Assembly (NCBI GenBank): GCA_964399535.1
Contig: CAYNRE010000005.1
Span: 62,001-126,000, forward strand
From: CAYNRE01 sp964399535
GTDB taxonomy: Bacteria; Planctomycetota; Planctomycetia; Pirellulales; CAYNRE01
Direction: 5' to 3'
Length of the DNA stretch: 64,000 nucleotides
How positions within the stretch are numbered: the stretch's first letter is position 1; each line of letters opens with the position of its first letter. The translations under genes were made by a program, and so were the position numbers. Of the stretch, positions 27,700-35,797 are shown one piece after another. The notes under the pieces are model-generated. The model was not told where the DNA came from. It saw nothing but the letters and a program-made list of their open reading frames with translations, and did no database searches.

Positions 27700-28761
27700 T
27701 CAGGCCCAGACCGCACCGGCAGGCCCGTCCACGATTCGCCCCAGTTGCCAGTTCTCCCAGCCGGCGCGGTGCAGTTGCTCGCGCACGCTGTCGGCATAGT
27801 ACGGACTCACCACCAACACCAGGCCAATGCCCTGATTGAAGACGCGGTCCATTTCGTCGTCGGCCAGCTCGCCCAGCGATTTGAGCCAAGTGAACACGGG
27901 GGGCTTGGGCCAGCCTTGCCGATCGACCACCGCCTGGCACCCCGGCGGCAGAATGCGTCCCAGATTCTCCAGCAGCCCCCCGCCGGTAATGTGCGCAATG
28001 CCGTGGACCACGCTCTTGACCTTGTAGTGCGTCAAAATCTGTCGCAGTCCGCGGGCGTAAATCCGCGTAGGCTCGAGCAGGGCCTGGCCCACCGTGCGGC
28101 CGAGCGGTTCGACATAGTCGTCGACCTTGAGCTGGGCGTGCTCGAACACGACCTTCCGCACCAGGCTGAAACCATTGGAGTGTAGTCCGCTGGACGCCAC
28201 GCCCAGAAGCAGATCGCCCGCGGCAATTTGCCGCCCGTCGATCACTCGGCGGCGCTCGACCACGCCCACGCAGAAACCGGCCAGATCGTAATCGCCCCGC
28301 TGGTACAGGTCGGGCATGATGGCCGTTTCGCCACCCAGCAGGGCGCAGTCGCTTTGCACGCACCCCTCGCTAATGCCCGAAACAATCTGCTCGAGAAGGT
28401 CCGGATCGTCGTGCGACATGGCCACGTAATCCAGAAAAAACAGCGGCTCGGCCCCGCAGCAAAGGGCGTCGTTCACGCTCATGGCCACCAGGTCGATCCC
28501 CACCGTGTGGTGAACCCCCGCCTGCGTGGCTACCTTGAGCTTGGTGCCGACGCCGTCGGTACAGGAAACCAGTACCGGCTCCCGGTAGCCTCGGGCAAAT
28601 AGCGGGCTGGCGAAATCGAGCTGAAACAGGCCGGCAAAGCCGCCGTCGAGCCGCAGCACGCGCGGCGAATAGGTGCGCCGCATGAGGGCGGGCAGCCGAG
28701 CCATCGACTGGGCGTAGACCCCCAGATCGACCCCCGCATCCTTGTAGCTCAACTTGCCCAT
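27700..28761 (-). CDS. purM: Phosphoribosylformylglycinamidine cyclo-ligase PurM (AIR synthetase)
   Basis: A 353-residue enzyme of standard length, catalysing ATP-dependent closure of FGAM to aminoimidazole ribonucleotide, step five of purine synthesis. Family signatures are visible: SYKDAGVDL at the N-terminus, LVSCTDGVGTKLKVA (ATP/substrate loop), VAMSVNDALCCGAEPLFFLDY, LLGGETAIMPD, and GIAHITGGGLLENL. It is the fifth gene of a minus-strand run that begins with argC. purN lies about 14 kb away, so the purine genes are scattered. Confidence 0.95.
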   Translation of the reverse strand: MGKLSYKDAGVDLGVYAQSMARLPALMRRTYSPRVLRLDGGFAGLFQLDFASPLFARGYREPVLVSCTDGVGTKLKVATQAGVHHTVGIDLVAMSVNDALCCGAEPLFFLDYVAMSHDDPDLLEQIVSGISEGCVQSDCALLGGETAIMPDLYQRGDYDLAGFCVGVVERRRVIDGRQIAAGDLLLGVASSGLHSNGFSLVRKVVFEHAQLKVDDYVEPLGRTVGQALLEPTRIYARGLRQILTHYKVKSVVHGIAHITGGGLLENLGRILPPGCQAVVDRQGWPKPPVFTWLKSLGELADDEMDRVFNQGIGLVLVVSPYYADSVREQLHRAGWENWQLGRIVDGPAGAVWA

Positions 28762-28994
28762 ATCCGCCCGTCGGGTGAGTGAAAGCCTGGGATTTTACCA
28801 AGGGGGTCTAGGCGGCAGAAGGCTCAGCGCCGGGCTCCCTTGGGGGTTTGGCCCGAACCAACCCCGGCGGCGGCCGAAACCTTCCGGGCATCGAGGACAT
28901 TCGCTCGGCAAAACAGCGGCTGTCACCCAGCCCAGCCGCCGCCCAGCCAGCGTCTGGATCGCCTCGGCCCGCCCCGTCCAGAGCCAGGGGCCGG

Positions 28995-29759
28995 CTAACC
29001 GGGTACCGCGTACACCTCGTACCACTCCCGCGGCTCGAACCCTAGCCGGGCATACAGCCCCTGGGCCCGATGGTCGGCCTGAAGCACCGCCAGGCTCGCC
29101 CCGCTGCGGTGCCCTTCGTGCACCGCCCGCACCACCAGGGCGGCGGCAATTCCGCGGCCGCGGTAGGCCGGATGCGTGGCCACGTTGTAGACGCCCACCA
29201 CGGAGCCTGGCTGGAACACCTCACATGTGGCCACCGCCCGCGGGCCATCGTAGACCAGAAAACGCCGGGTAATCGAACCGGGAGCAAGCCGCGCTTCGCA
29301 GCGCCGGTAGAACTCGAACACCTGGGGGTCGACCGGCTCCTGGGCGCCGGCCAGCACCCCGGCAAAGGCCCGCAGTTCTTCGGCCGCAAGCACTTCCGCA
29401 ATTTGCAGGCCCTCGGGCAGATCGGCCGGGCGCAGTTCGGCCAGCGGCAGGGTCATGCCCAACTCGGGCTGCGGGGCGTTGGCCCCACTGGCCACGAGGG
29501 GGCGGCAAGCTGGTTGGGCCGCCGGCGCAAGCCAAACCGCGTAGGGCGCGCCCCGACGCTGAAAATACGCCTGGGCGTCGGCTAGGCAGGCTACCGCGTG
29601 GGGCCCCTGGCAAAACACCACGTTGAAGGTATCGCTGGCCAACCCGCTGTCGACCCAGCAACAGTCGGTTTGCTCGGCGTAGGCTCGCCCCAGATCGGCC
29701 TGCTCGGCCAGGCGGGCCGCGAAATTCTGGTCGATCGCCCGCTCGAGGTAATGGTTCAT
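28995..29759 (-). CDS. GNAT-family N-acetyltransferase
   Basis: A 254-residue protein whose C-terminal half (about 120-254) is a GNAT fold. It has the acetyl-CoA loop in YNVATHPAYRGRGIAAALVVRAV (R/Q-x-x-G-x-A pattern) and a final motif QGLYARLGFEPREWYEVY. The N-terminal half (YLERAIDQNFAARLAEQ...) is less conserved and may be a degenerate GNAT domain, as in tandem-GNAT proteins. The acceptor is unknown. It starts 25 bases after the K+ channel gene, so it is likely in the same operon. Confidence 0.8.
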   Translation of the reverse strand: MNHYLERAIDQNFAARLAEQADLGRAYAEQTDCCWVDSGLASDTFNVVFCQGPHAVACLADAQAYFQRRGAPYAVWLAPAAQPACRPLVASGANAPQPELGMTLPLAELRPADLPEGLQIAEVLAAEELRAFAGVLAGAQEPVDPQVFEFYRRCEARLAPGSITRRFLVYDGPRAVATCEVFQPGSVVGVYNVATHPAYRGRGIAAALVVRAVHEGHRSGASLAVLQADHRAQGLYARLGFEPREWYEVYAVPG

Positions 29760-29784
29760 CGCGGCTCCGGTTCCCGCCCCGGCG

Positions 29785-30780
29785 TCAGGCGGTCCCGTCG
29801 CGAAAGTGGGCGATGTCGTCGGTGCGGCCCATCACGATGACAATATCGCCCGCGGCGAACTGAAACTCGGGGGCAGGATTGAACGACATGCCGAGCGACT
29901 CTCGCTTAACCGCCACGATGAGTAAACCCCGCTTACGGCGCGACTCGACCTCGCCCACCGAGAGCCCCTCGAGCCAGGTGCCAGGCTGCACGTTGAACTC
30001 GTCAACCTCGATGTCGAGCTTGCTGCGGCCCGCCACCAATTCCATGAACTCGACCACCGAGGGCCGGGTGAGCATGTGGGCCATTTGCTGGGCCCCGATC
30101 AACGAGGGAAGCACGACCCGGTCGGCGCCGGCTTGGAGCAGCTTTTTCTGGGTCGAGGGGAATTCGCCCCGGGCAATGATGAACAGCCTGCGATTCAGGT
30201 TCCGGGCCGTGAGGGTAATGAAAACGTTGTCGGCATCGGCCGGCAGCGCCGTGACCAGGCTACTGGCCCGCTCGATTCCGGCCAGGGTCAGCAGTTCGTC
30301 GTCCGTGGCGTTGCCCGCCAGGATGAGATAGCCCATGGCGCGAGCATTGTTGATCCGCGAGGCATCCGATTCGATGGCGACGAACCCCCGTCCGCGGCGG
30401 TGCAGATCCTCGCACAGGCGCTGGCCGATGCGGCCAAATCCGCAAACCACCACGTGGTCGTGCAGTTTCTCGATTTCACGGCTCATGCGTTGTTGCCCTA
30501 GCGCTCGTTCGATTTCTCCCTCGGTAAGCAACTGGACGAATGCGCCCAGGATATAGCCCGAGACAGAGATGCCGACGACGATCACCACCATGGTGAACAG
30601 TTTGAGGGCGTCGGTCATTTCCCCCATTTCGCGATAGCCGACCGTGGCCACGCTAATCACCACCATGTAGAGCGAGTCGACCCAGCTCCACCCGGCCAGC
30701 CGGTACCCCAGAACCGAGGCCCCCAGGACCACGGCCAGGATCATGGCCCCGAGGGCGATGCGTCGCAGGGGCGATTTCAT
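29785..30780 (-). CDS. Potassium channel protein with TrkA-N/TrkA-C (RCK) domains
   Basis: A 331-residue two-helix K+ channel subunit (MthK-like layout). The first helix is IALGAMILAVVLGASVLGYRL (about 8-28). The pore loop has SVATVGYREMGEM (43-55), where the residue after TVGY is Arg rather than the common Gly. The second helix is LFTMVVIVVGISVSGYILGA (about 61-80). The RCK N-domain follows with a Rossmann motif VVVCGFGRIGQRL, then a TrkA-C domain near the end (FAAGDIVIVMG). It likely forms ligand-gated tetramers in the cytoplasmic membrane. Its start overlaps the argJ stop by 4 bases (ATGA), so translation is coupled to arginine biosynthesis genes, an unexpected partner. Confidence 0.88.
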   Translation of the reverse strand: MKSPLRRIALGAMILAVVLGASVLGYRLAGWSWVDSLYMVVISVATVGYREMGEMTDALKLFTMVVIVVGISVSGYILGAFVQLLTEGEIERALGQQRMSREIEKLHDHVVVCGFGRIGQRLCEDLHRRGRGFVAIESDASRINNARAMGYLILAGNATDDELLTLAGIERASSLVTALPADADNVFITLTARNLNRRLFIIARGEFPSTQKKLLQAGADRVVLPSLIGAQQMAHMLTRPSVVEFMELVAGRSKLDIEVDEFNVQPGTWLEGLSVGEVESRRKRGLLIVAVKRESLGMSFNPAPEFQFAAGDIVIVMGRTDDIAHFRDGTA

Positions 30781-31967
30781 GTGCGGTAGTCGGCGTTCAG
30801 GCGCACGTACTCGGCGGTCAGGTCGGTCGACCAGAAGCGAAGCTCGCCCGGCCCGGCCCCCAGGTCCAGTTCAATGTGGGTCTCGCGATTCTCTTTGAGC
30901 GATCGCGAGACCAGGGCCTCGTCGAACACCAGCGGGGCGCCCTGAGCATAAAGCGGGACCCCGTTCAGCACGAGCCGGATCGCCCGCGGGTCGAGCGGCA
31001 CTCCCGCGTAGCCCACGGCACTGACGATTCGCCCCCAGTTCGGGTCCCCTCCGGCGATGGCGGTTTTCACCAGCGGGCTTTCGGCCACGGCCTTGGCCAC
31101 GCGATAGGCCGCATCGCGATTGGCTGCCCCGCGAATGTCGATCGTCACCAGGTGGGTACAGCCCTCGCCGTCGGCCGGAATCGCCCTGGCCAGTTCCGCG
31201 CAAACCTGGTGCAGCGTGCGGGCAAACAGGGTCAGGTCGGCGCCTGCCAACGGCGCCCCGCCGGCCGCCCCGTTGGCCAACAGCAGCACCGTGTCGTTGG
31301 TGCTCATGTGCCCGTCGATGCTGATGCAGTTGAAGGTGTCTTCGATCGCCGAGCCGAGTAGTTGCTGGGCCTGGGCCGCCCCCAGCGGGGCATCGGTGAG
31401 CACGGCCGCCAGCATGGTGCCCATCCGCGGGGCGATCATGGCCGCTCCTTTGGCGAACCCGGCGACCGTAATCGTCCGCCCGCCGATTTCGGCCCCGGCC
31501 GTGGCGAACTTGTGCACGGTGTCGGTCGTGAGCATGCCCCGGCCCGCCTCGACTATGGCCTCCTCGCCGCGGTCGAGCCGAGGGGCCGCCGCCCGGATTC
31601 CCGCGGCAATCTTTTCCATCGGCAGGTATTCGCCGATTACGCCCGTCGACATGACCAGCACCTGGTCGGCCGAGGCCGAGATGGCTTCGGCGGCCAGTTC
31701 GGCCATCCGCCGGGCGTCGGCGTCGCCCCGCTCGCCGGTACAGGCATTGGCGTTTCGAGAGTTGATGACCACGCCCCGGAAGCCCTCGCCCGGCGTGCGG
31801 GCTCGGTCATAGGCCACGGGGGCCGCGAACACCAGGTTTTGCGTATAAACGCCGGCCGCCGCGGCGGGCTGGTCGGAGACCAGCAGCGTGAGGTCTTCTT
31901 TTTGCGGGTTGCGCTTCAGACCACAGTGAACCCCGGCAACGCGAAATCCCAACGGCAGTTTGCTCAT
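30777..31967 (-). CDS. argJ: Bifunctional ornithine acetyltransferase / N-acetylglutamate synthase ArgJ
   Basis: A 396-residue enzyme of the cyclic arginine pathway. It transfers acetyl from N-acetylornithine to glutamate. The autocleavage region reads KGAAMIAPRMGTMLAAVLTD; Thr184 is the expected nucleophile. The residue before it is Gly, where many ArgJ have Ala. Other signatures are VINSRNANACTG, VMSTGVIGE and GGDPNWGRI. The start at ATG 31967 gives the canonical N-terminus; the frame upstream (to 32129) overlaps argC and is not used. The substrate range (mono- or bifunctional) cannot be told from sequence. It is downstream of argC and overlaps the channel gene by 4 bases. Confidence 0.94.
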   Translation of the reverse strand: MSKLPLGFRVAGVHCGLKRNPQKEDLTLLVSDQPAAAAGVYTQNLVFAAPVAYDRARTPGEGFRGVVINSRNANACTGERGDADARRMAELAAEAISASADQVLVMSTGVIGEYLPMEKIAAGIRAAAPRLDRGEEAIVEAGRGMLTTDTVHKFATAGAEIGGRTITVAGFAKGAAMIAPRMGTMLAAVLTDAPLGAAQAQQLLGSAIEDTFNCISIDGHMSTNDTVLLLANGAAGGAPLAGADLTLFARTLHQVCAELARAIPADGEGCTHLVTIDIRGAANRDAAYRVAKAVAESPLVKTAIAGGDPNWGRIVSAVGYAGVPLDPRAIRLVLNGVPLYAQGAPLVFDEALVSRSLKENRETHIELDLGAGPGELRFWSTDLTAEYVRLNADYRT

Positions 31968-32118
31968 CGTCGCTCCGGCGCTGGCGCGCCTGTTTCCTGC
32001 TTCCAACTTGGCCGCCGCCTCGAACCGCGCGCCAGGGGCAGATGGGCCACTTGCCGCGCGGCCCGCCCTGGCCAGCCCCAGACACCCCAGTCTTCCACGT
32101 TCCACCCTGAAACACGAC

Positions 32119-33132
32119 CTACACGACAAGCCCTGTCGTTTCCGCGTACCCGTACATCAGGTTGAAGTTCTGTACCGCCGCTCCGGCGGCGCCCTTGATC
32201 AGGTTGTCGAGGCAACTGATCGTAATCACCCGGCCGCGCACCAGCCGCACGGTCAGATCGCAGTAATTCGTTCCGCTGGAATCCTTGGTTCCCGGCAAGT
32301 GCTCGACGACCCGCACAAACGGCTCGTCGGCATAGAACTCGCGAAACCGCTCCAGCAATTTTTCCTCGGTCACTTCACGGCGAGGGCGGCTGTAGGTGGT
32401 GGTCAGAATCCCCCGGTCCATCGGAATCAGGTGCGGGGTAAACACAATCTCCACCGGCTCGCCCGCCACCGTGCTCAAGGTTTGTTCGATTTCGGGCGTG
32501 TGGCGGTGGCGCCCCACGTTGTAGGCCGAAACACTTTCGTTGCACTCGGGAAAAAGGGTGGTCAGCTTCGGCTGCCGGCCCGCCCCCGACACCCCGCTCT
32601 TCGAGTCGACCACAATATCTCGCGGATCGATCCAGCCCCCCTGGACCAGGGGCGCCAGCGCCAGCGCAGCCGAAGTTGGGTAGCAGCCCGGGTTGGCTAC
32701 CAGCCGGGCGGCCGGAATCTGGTCGCGGAACAACTCGGGCAGGCCATAAACCGCTTGCGCCAGCCGGCCCGGGTCGTGGTGCTTTTCGCCATACCAGTTG
32801 GTGTACAGGTCGGGGTCTTTCAGACGGTAATCGGCCGAAAGGTCGATCACTCGGGCCCCGGCCTCGAGCAGGTGGGGCACCAGGTCGGCCGTGACACCGT
32901 GAGGCAGGCAGCCGAAAACGCAATCGGCCCGGGAAGCCACGGCCACGGGGCCCAGATCCTCGCAGCGGAGCGTGGTCCGGCCGGCCAGCGAGGGGTGAAC
33001 CTGGGACAAAAGGGGGCTCCCCTCCTGCCGGCTCGTGGCCACGGTCAGCTCAACGTGCGGATGACGCAACAAAATCCGCACCAACTCCAGGGCCGAGTAA
33101 CCGGTTGCTCCTAGAATCGCCACTCGGGTCAT
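32119..33132 (-). CDS. argC: N-acetyl-gamma-glutamyl-phosphate reductase ArgC
   Basis: A 337-residue NADPH-dependent reductase, third step of arginine synthesis. The nucleotide motif is VAILGATGYSALELVRIL. The catalytic Cys150 sits in ANPGCYPTSA, and SKSGVSGAGR and IVFTPHLIPMDRGILTT are family signatures. Length is normal for the type without extra domains. It is the first gene of the minus-strand run argC, argJ, channel, GNAT, purM, MDR. A candidate promoter lies about 115 bases upstream. Confidence 0.95.
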   Translation of the reverse strand: MTRVAILGATGYSALELVRILLRHPHVELTVATSRQEGSPLLSQVHPSLAGRTTLRCEDLGPVAVASRADCVFGCLPHGVTADLVPHLLEAGARVIDLSADYRLKDPDLYTNWYGEKHHDPGRLAQAVYGLPELFRDQIPAARLVANPGCYPTSAALALAPLVQGGWIDPRDIVVDSKSGVSGAGRQPKLTTLFPECNESVSAYNVGRHRHTPEIEQTLSTVAGEPVEIVFTPHLIPMDRGILTTTYSRPRREVTEEKLLERFREFYADEPFVRVVEHLPGTKDSSGTNYCDLTVRLVRGRVITISCLDNLIKGAAGAAVQNFNLMYGYAETTGLVV

Positions 33133-33245
33133 GGTCGCCGCTCAATGGGTCGGAGGGGATCAGTCGGTGCGAAGCGACGGTATCGGCCTCGAGCCGGCTC
33201 CCCAAATTCCCAGGAGCCGAGAGCCGATTGCGCCGCGCGCGGGGC

Positions 33246-33275
33246 AGTATACCCAGGGGGTTCTCGCCCCGCCAA
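33246..33275 (-). promoter_or_regulatory. Possible sigma70 promoter upstream of argC
   Basis: On the minus strand TTGGCG (33275-33270) and TATACT (33251-33246) are 18 bases apart. Transcription would begin near 33239, giving a leader of about 107 nt before argC. The -35 is weak. Confidence 0.4.
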
Positions 33276-33361
33276 GGACCACGGGGGGGGAGCCATTCTG
33301 GACACGGCCCGGCCGCGACCGGTTCGTGGCAAAGTGGGTAGCCCGGCGCAGACCGCCCAGA

Positions 33362-33937
33362 TCAGGCGGTGGCCAGAAACCGCTCGATGCACAGCGCCAA
33401 GTGGGCCGATAACTGGTCGCAAAGCGCTCGCTGCTGCTCGCTGAACTGGTGGGGGCTTGCGCCCGTCAGCACCAATACCCCCACGGGCTCGCCGGTAAGC
33501 ACCAGCGGGCAAAGCAGCAGGCTGCGCACCGATTCGGCGACGAAGCACCGAGTGGTCGGCGACTCCGGGTGTTCGAGCAGGTAGTCGCAAAGATCGGCTA
33601 TCTCGCTGGTCCGTCCCTGACGCAAGAGCCGCGCGAGCGACCACTCGCTGGCCGGTACGATACTGCCAATGACCAATCGAGCCGGTAGCGCCGTTTCCGC
33701 CCAACGCACCGTCAGATTCGAACCGTCGCCGGCCGGCGTGAGCAAGGCGAGACGCTCGAACCCAATCCAATCGCCCAGAGCTTGGCCCAGCCCGGTCAGC
33801 CACGACTCTAGTGAAACGGCGTCGCGGGCCAGATCGGCGATTTCGTGCAGCCAGGCTCGAACTTGCGACGGGCTGAAAGCCACCGAGGGAGCGAGTGCGT
33901 TTGCCATCGATACACTCGGCATGGATGCGATTGTCAT
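33362..33937 (-). CDS. GAF-domain protein
   Basis: A 191-residue single-domain protein. Residues about 30-185 form a GAF domain with LARDAVSLESWLTGLGQALGDWIGFERLALL, then SVRSLLLCPLVLTGEPVGVLVLTG and HQFSEQQRALCDQLSAHLALCIERF, the usual GAF strand/helix ending. No kinase, cyclase or HTH is attached, so it may bind a small ligand and pass the signal to a partner in trans. The start may be ATG 33937 or the ATG codons 5 and 10 residues later. It faces an empty region upstream and no obvious partner gene is adjacent. Confidence 0.75.
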   Translation of the reverse strand: MTIASMPSVSMANALAPSVAFSPSQVRAWLHEIADLARDAVSLESWLTGLGQALGDWIGFERLALLTPAGDGSNLTVRWAETALPARLVIGSIVPASEWSLARLLRQGRTSEIADLCDYLLEHPESPTTRCFVAESVRSLLLCPLVLTGEPVGVLVLTGASPHQFSEQQRALCDQLSAHLALCIERFLATA

Positions 33938-34859
33938 GAGTTGCTCTCGTGCGTGCCCCGGACGAAACGAATGGGCGTGGCTGCCAACCGATGCGGGGCC
34001 GCGGCGGCGACCTACCCAACCCTAGGCCAATTCCGGCCTCGGTCAATCCAGGCGTAAAGCCGGCACCATTGTTACGGTCGGCCACGGTTACGGTGGGCCA
34101 GATGGGCCGCGGAAACTGGATGCCCGGCCGACGAAACCCGAGAAAGCGCAGCCGTCGCTCGACGGTGTCTCGAAATCGCCACGCGCCCCGCCGCGGCCGA
34201 TTGCCGGTCGCACCGCCAGCCCCCCGTGCAACCGCCGGTCGGGGGAACAAGAAAGCGAGCCCGGTCGCCTGGCGGGCGCGACCGGGCTCTTGCTCGGCAA
34301 GTTCTGCGGGACAGTCGATTCAGGTGGGAGGATCACGGAGTCGTGCGACTGCCCCGACGCGTTGGAAAGGTGGTCATGGTCAGGGGCGCCGCTGCTCGGA
34401 CGCAGCGATCTGGCCACGGGTCCACGCCCTGCACGCCGCCCGCGATGCCGGCATCCTTCGCGCGATGCCCGTTCTCCGCAAGCGGCCGAGGTTCCAACAC
34501 AACCTGCTGCCGTCGGCATGAATCTCGACGGCGAGGTGTGTCAGTCGCCAGACCTGAAAAGCAACCCCCGTGCCGAACGCAGAGAGAGCCACACGTTGGC
34601 CCTTGCCGGCGCGGCCACTTTCGCCGGCGAACCCGCGGCCCGGGGGCTGGTTTTTCGCCGCCAACGGGCCGGAAAGGAGTTGGTTTGGCCCGTTTTCGCG
34701 GAATTGCGATTCCCTCGACGAGCGGCCAGCGCACACTTAGGAGGTGGTCCGCACGCGACCGTGGCGTTGCATTTTGGCAGCGCGCGTTGCAGATTGGCAC
34801 CTCGCACGGCCCAACGCCCCCCGCGTCCGCCTGCCTCGCCCAGCCCTCTGGTACTTCAA
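33938..34859. other. 922-base region with no convincing gene
   Basis: Open frames exist in several readings, but all are Arg/Pro/Gly-rich shadows with no domain, no ribosome site that fits and no conserved pattern I recognise. The region holds the hairpin at 34257-34289 and an unused AGGAGG at 34739-34744. The left end should contain the GAF gene promoter. A small RNA or an unrecognised small gene is possible. Confidence 0.4.
34246..34289 (-). terminator. Strong terminator-like hairpin, orphan
   Basis: GAGCCCGGTCGC at 34257-34268 and GCGACCGGGCTC at 34278-34289 form a perfect 12-bp stem with a 9-base loop. On the minus strand it is followed by GCTTTCTTGTTC, a T-rich tail; on the plus strand by TTGCT. 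There is no called gene upstream of it on either strand. Confidence 0.6.
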
Positions 34860-35783
34860 GTGCCCGGTTCTCCCTTGGTTACCACCGTCGTCCTTACCCA
34901 CAATCGCCGGGCCGAGTTGGCCGGATGCCTCGAATCGCTCTTCGACGGCGACCACGGCGGTAGCGACACCCGTGCCGATGGCGGCCCTGAAGTGGTCGTG
35001 GTCGACAACGGCTCGACCGACGGAACCCCCCAGTTCGTTCGCCAGCGCTACCCTCAAGTGCGGCTCGTAGCGCTGCCCGAAAACCTGGGTGTCTCCGGCG
35101 GCCGCAACCGCGGGATTCAGGCCGCCCAGGGGGAGATTTGCCTTTGCATCGACGACGATGCCCGGCTTGTCGGCGGAACCGCCGCGATCGAGCGGGTCGC
35201 CGCTTATTTTCGTCGCGACCCGCGGTTGGCCTGCCTGGCACTTACCATTCACGCCGGCCGGAGCGGCCAGCAGGATCCCAAGGCGATTCCTCGCCGCGAC
35301 AAACGGGCACTCGACGAAGACTACGAGTGCAGCTATTTCTGCGGCGCCGGTTTCGCCGTGCGGCGGCAGGTGTTTCTCGACGCCGGCCAGTTCTGGGAGC
35401 CGCTGGTCTACGGCAGCCAAGAGCTGGATTTGTCGTACCGCCTGCTCCAGGCCGACTGGCGAATCTGGCACACCGCCGCGGTCGTCGTCGAGCACGATGA
35501 AATTCCCCGCGACCGACCCCAGGGCCAATATGCCTATTTCAATGCCCGCGATCGGCTTTGGGTCGCGGTTCGCAACCTGCCCTGGCCCTGTGTCGTAACG
35601 ACGGCACTTGCCTGGTGGTTGGAAACCGCGCGCTGGGCAGCCGCCCAGGGCCAGTGGGGGCCCTGGTGCCGCGGATTTCGCGACGCTCTGGCCGGGCTCC
35701 CCGCCGCCCTGCGCCTGCGCCGCCCGATCACCTGGCAAACCGGTCGGCGGCTGAACCAGCTCTCGGGACGGCTCTGGTACTAA
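34860..35783 (+). CDS. GT2-family glycosyltransferase (rhamnosyltransferase-like)
   Basis: A GT-A fold glycosyltransferase. TTVVLTHNRRAELAGCLESL opens the domain, VVVVDNGSTDGT binds the nucleotide, ENLGVSGGRNRGIQAA follows, and CLCIDDDARL holds the metal-binding acidic motif. Further on are FCGAGFAVRR and YGSQELDLSYRLLQA, the acceptor-side Asp region (ED-like). I set the start at GTG 34860, which gives 307 residues and begins directly before the conserved domain, as expected for GT2 enzymes. There is no good ribosome site, and the open frame extends upstream to 34290 with no conservation. The product is probably a cell-envelope or exopolysaccharide sugar chain, together with the GT4 gene 14 bases downstream. 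Confidence 0.78.
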   Translation: MPGSPLVTTVVLTHNRRAELAGCLESLFDGDHGGSDTRADGGPEVVVVDNGSTDGTPQFVRQRYPQVRLVALPENLGVSGGRNRGIQAAQGEICLCIDDDARLVGGTAAIERVAAYFRRDPRLACLALTIHAGRSGQQDPKAIPRRDKRALDEDYECSYFCGAGFAVRRQVFLDAGQFWEPLVYGSQELDLSYRLLQADWRIWHTAAVVVEHDEIPRDRPQGQYAYFNARDRLWVAVRNLPWPCVVTTALAWWLETARWAAAQGQWGPWCRGFRDALAGLPAALRLRRPITWQTGRRLNQLSGRLWY

Positions 35784-35797
35784 TCCGAGGTAGCCTC

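Noticed and set aside
33712..33725. GATTCGAACC, a tRNA T-arm-like sequence
   Set aside because: It lies inside the GAF gene in the coding frame and no acceptor or anticodon arm can be built around it.
33949..34521. 190-codon plus-strand frame in the empty region
   Set aside because: Arg/Pro/Gly-rich with no domain and no ribosome site; typical of GC-rich non-coding shadow.
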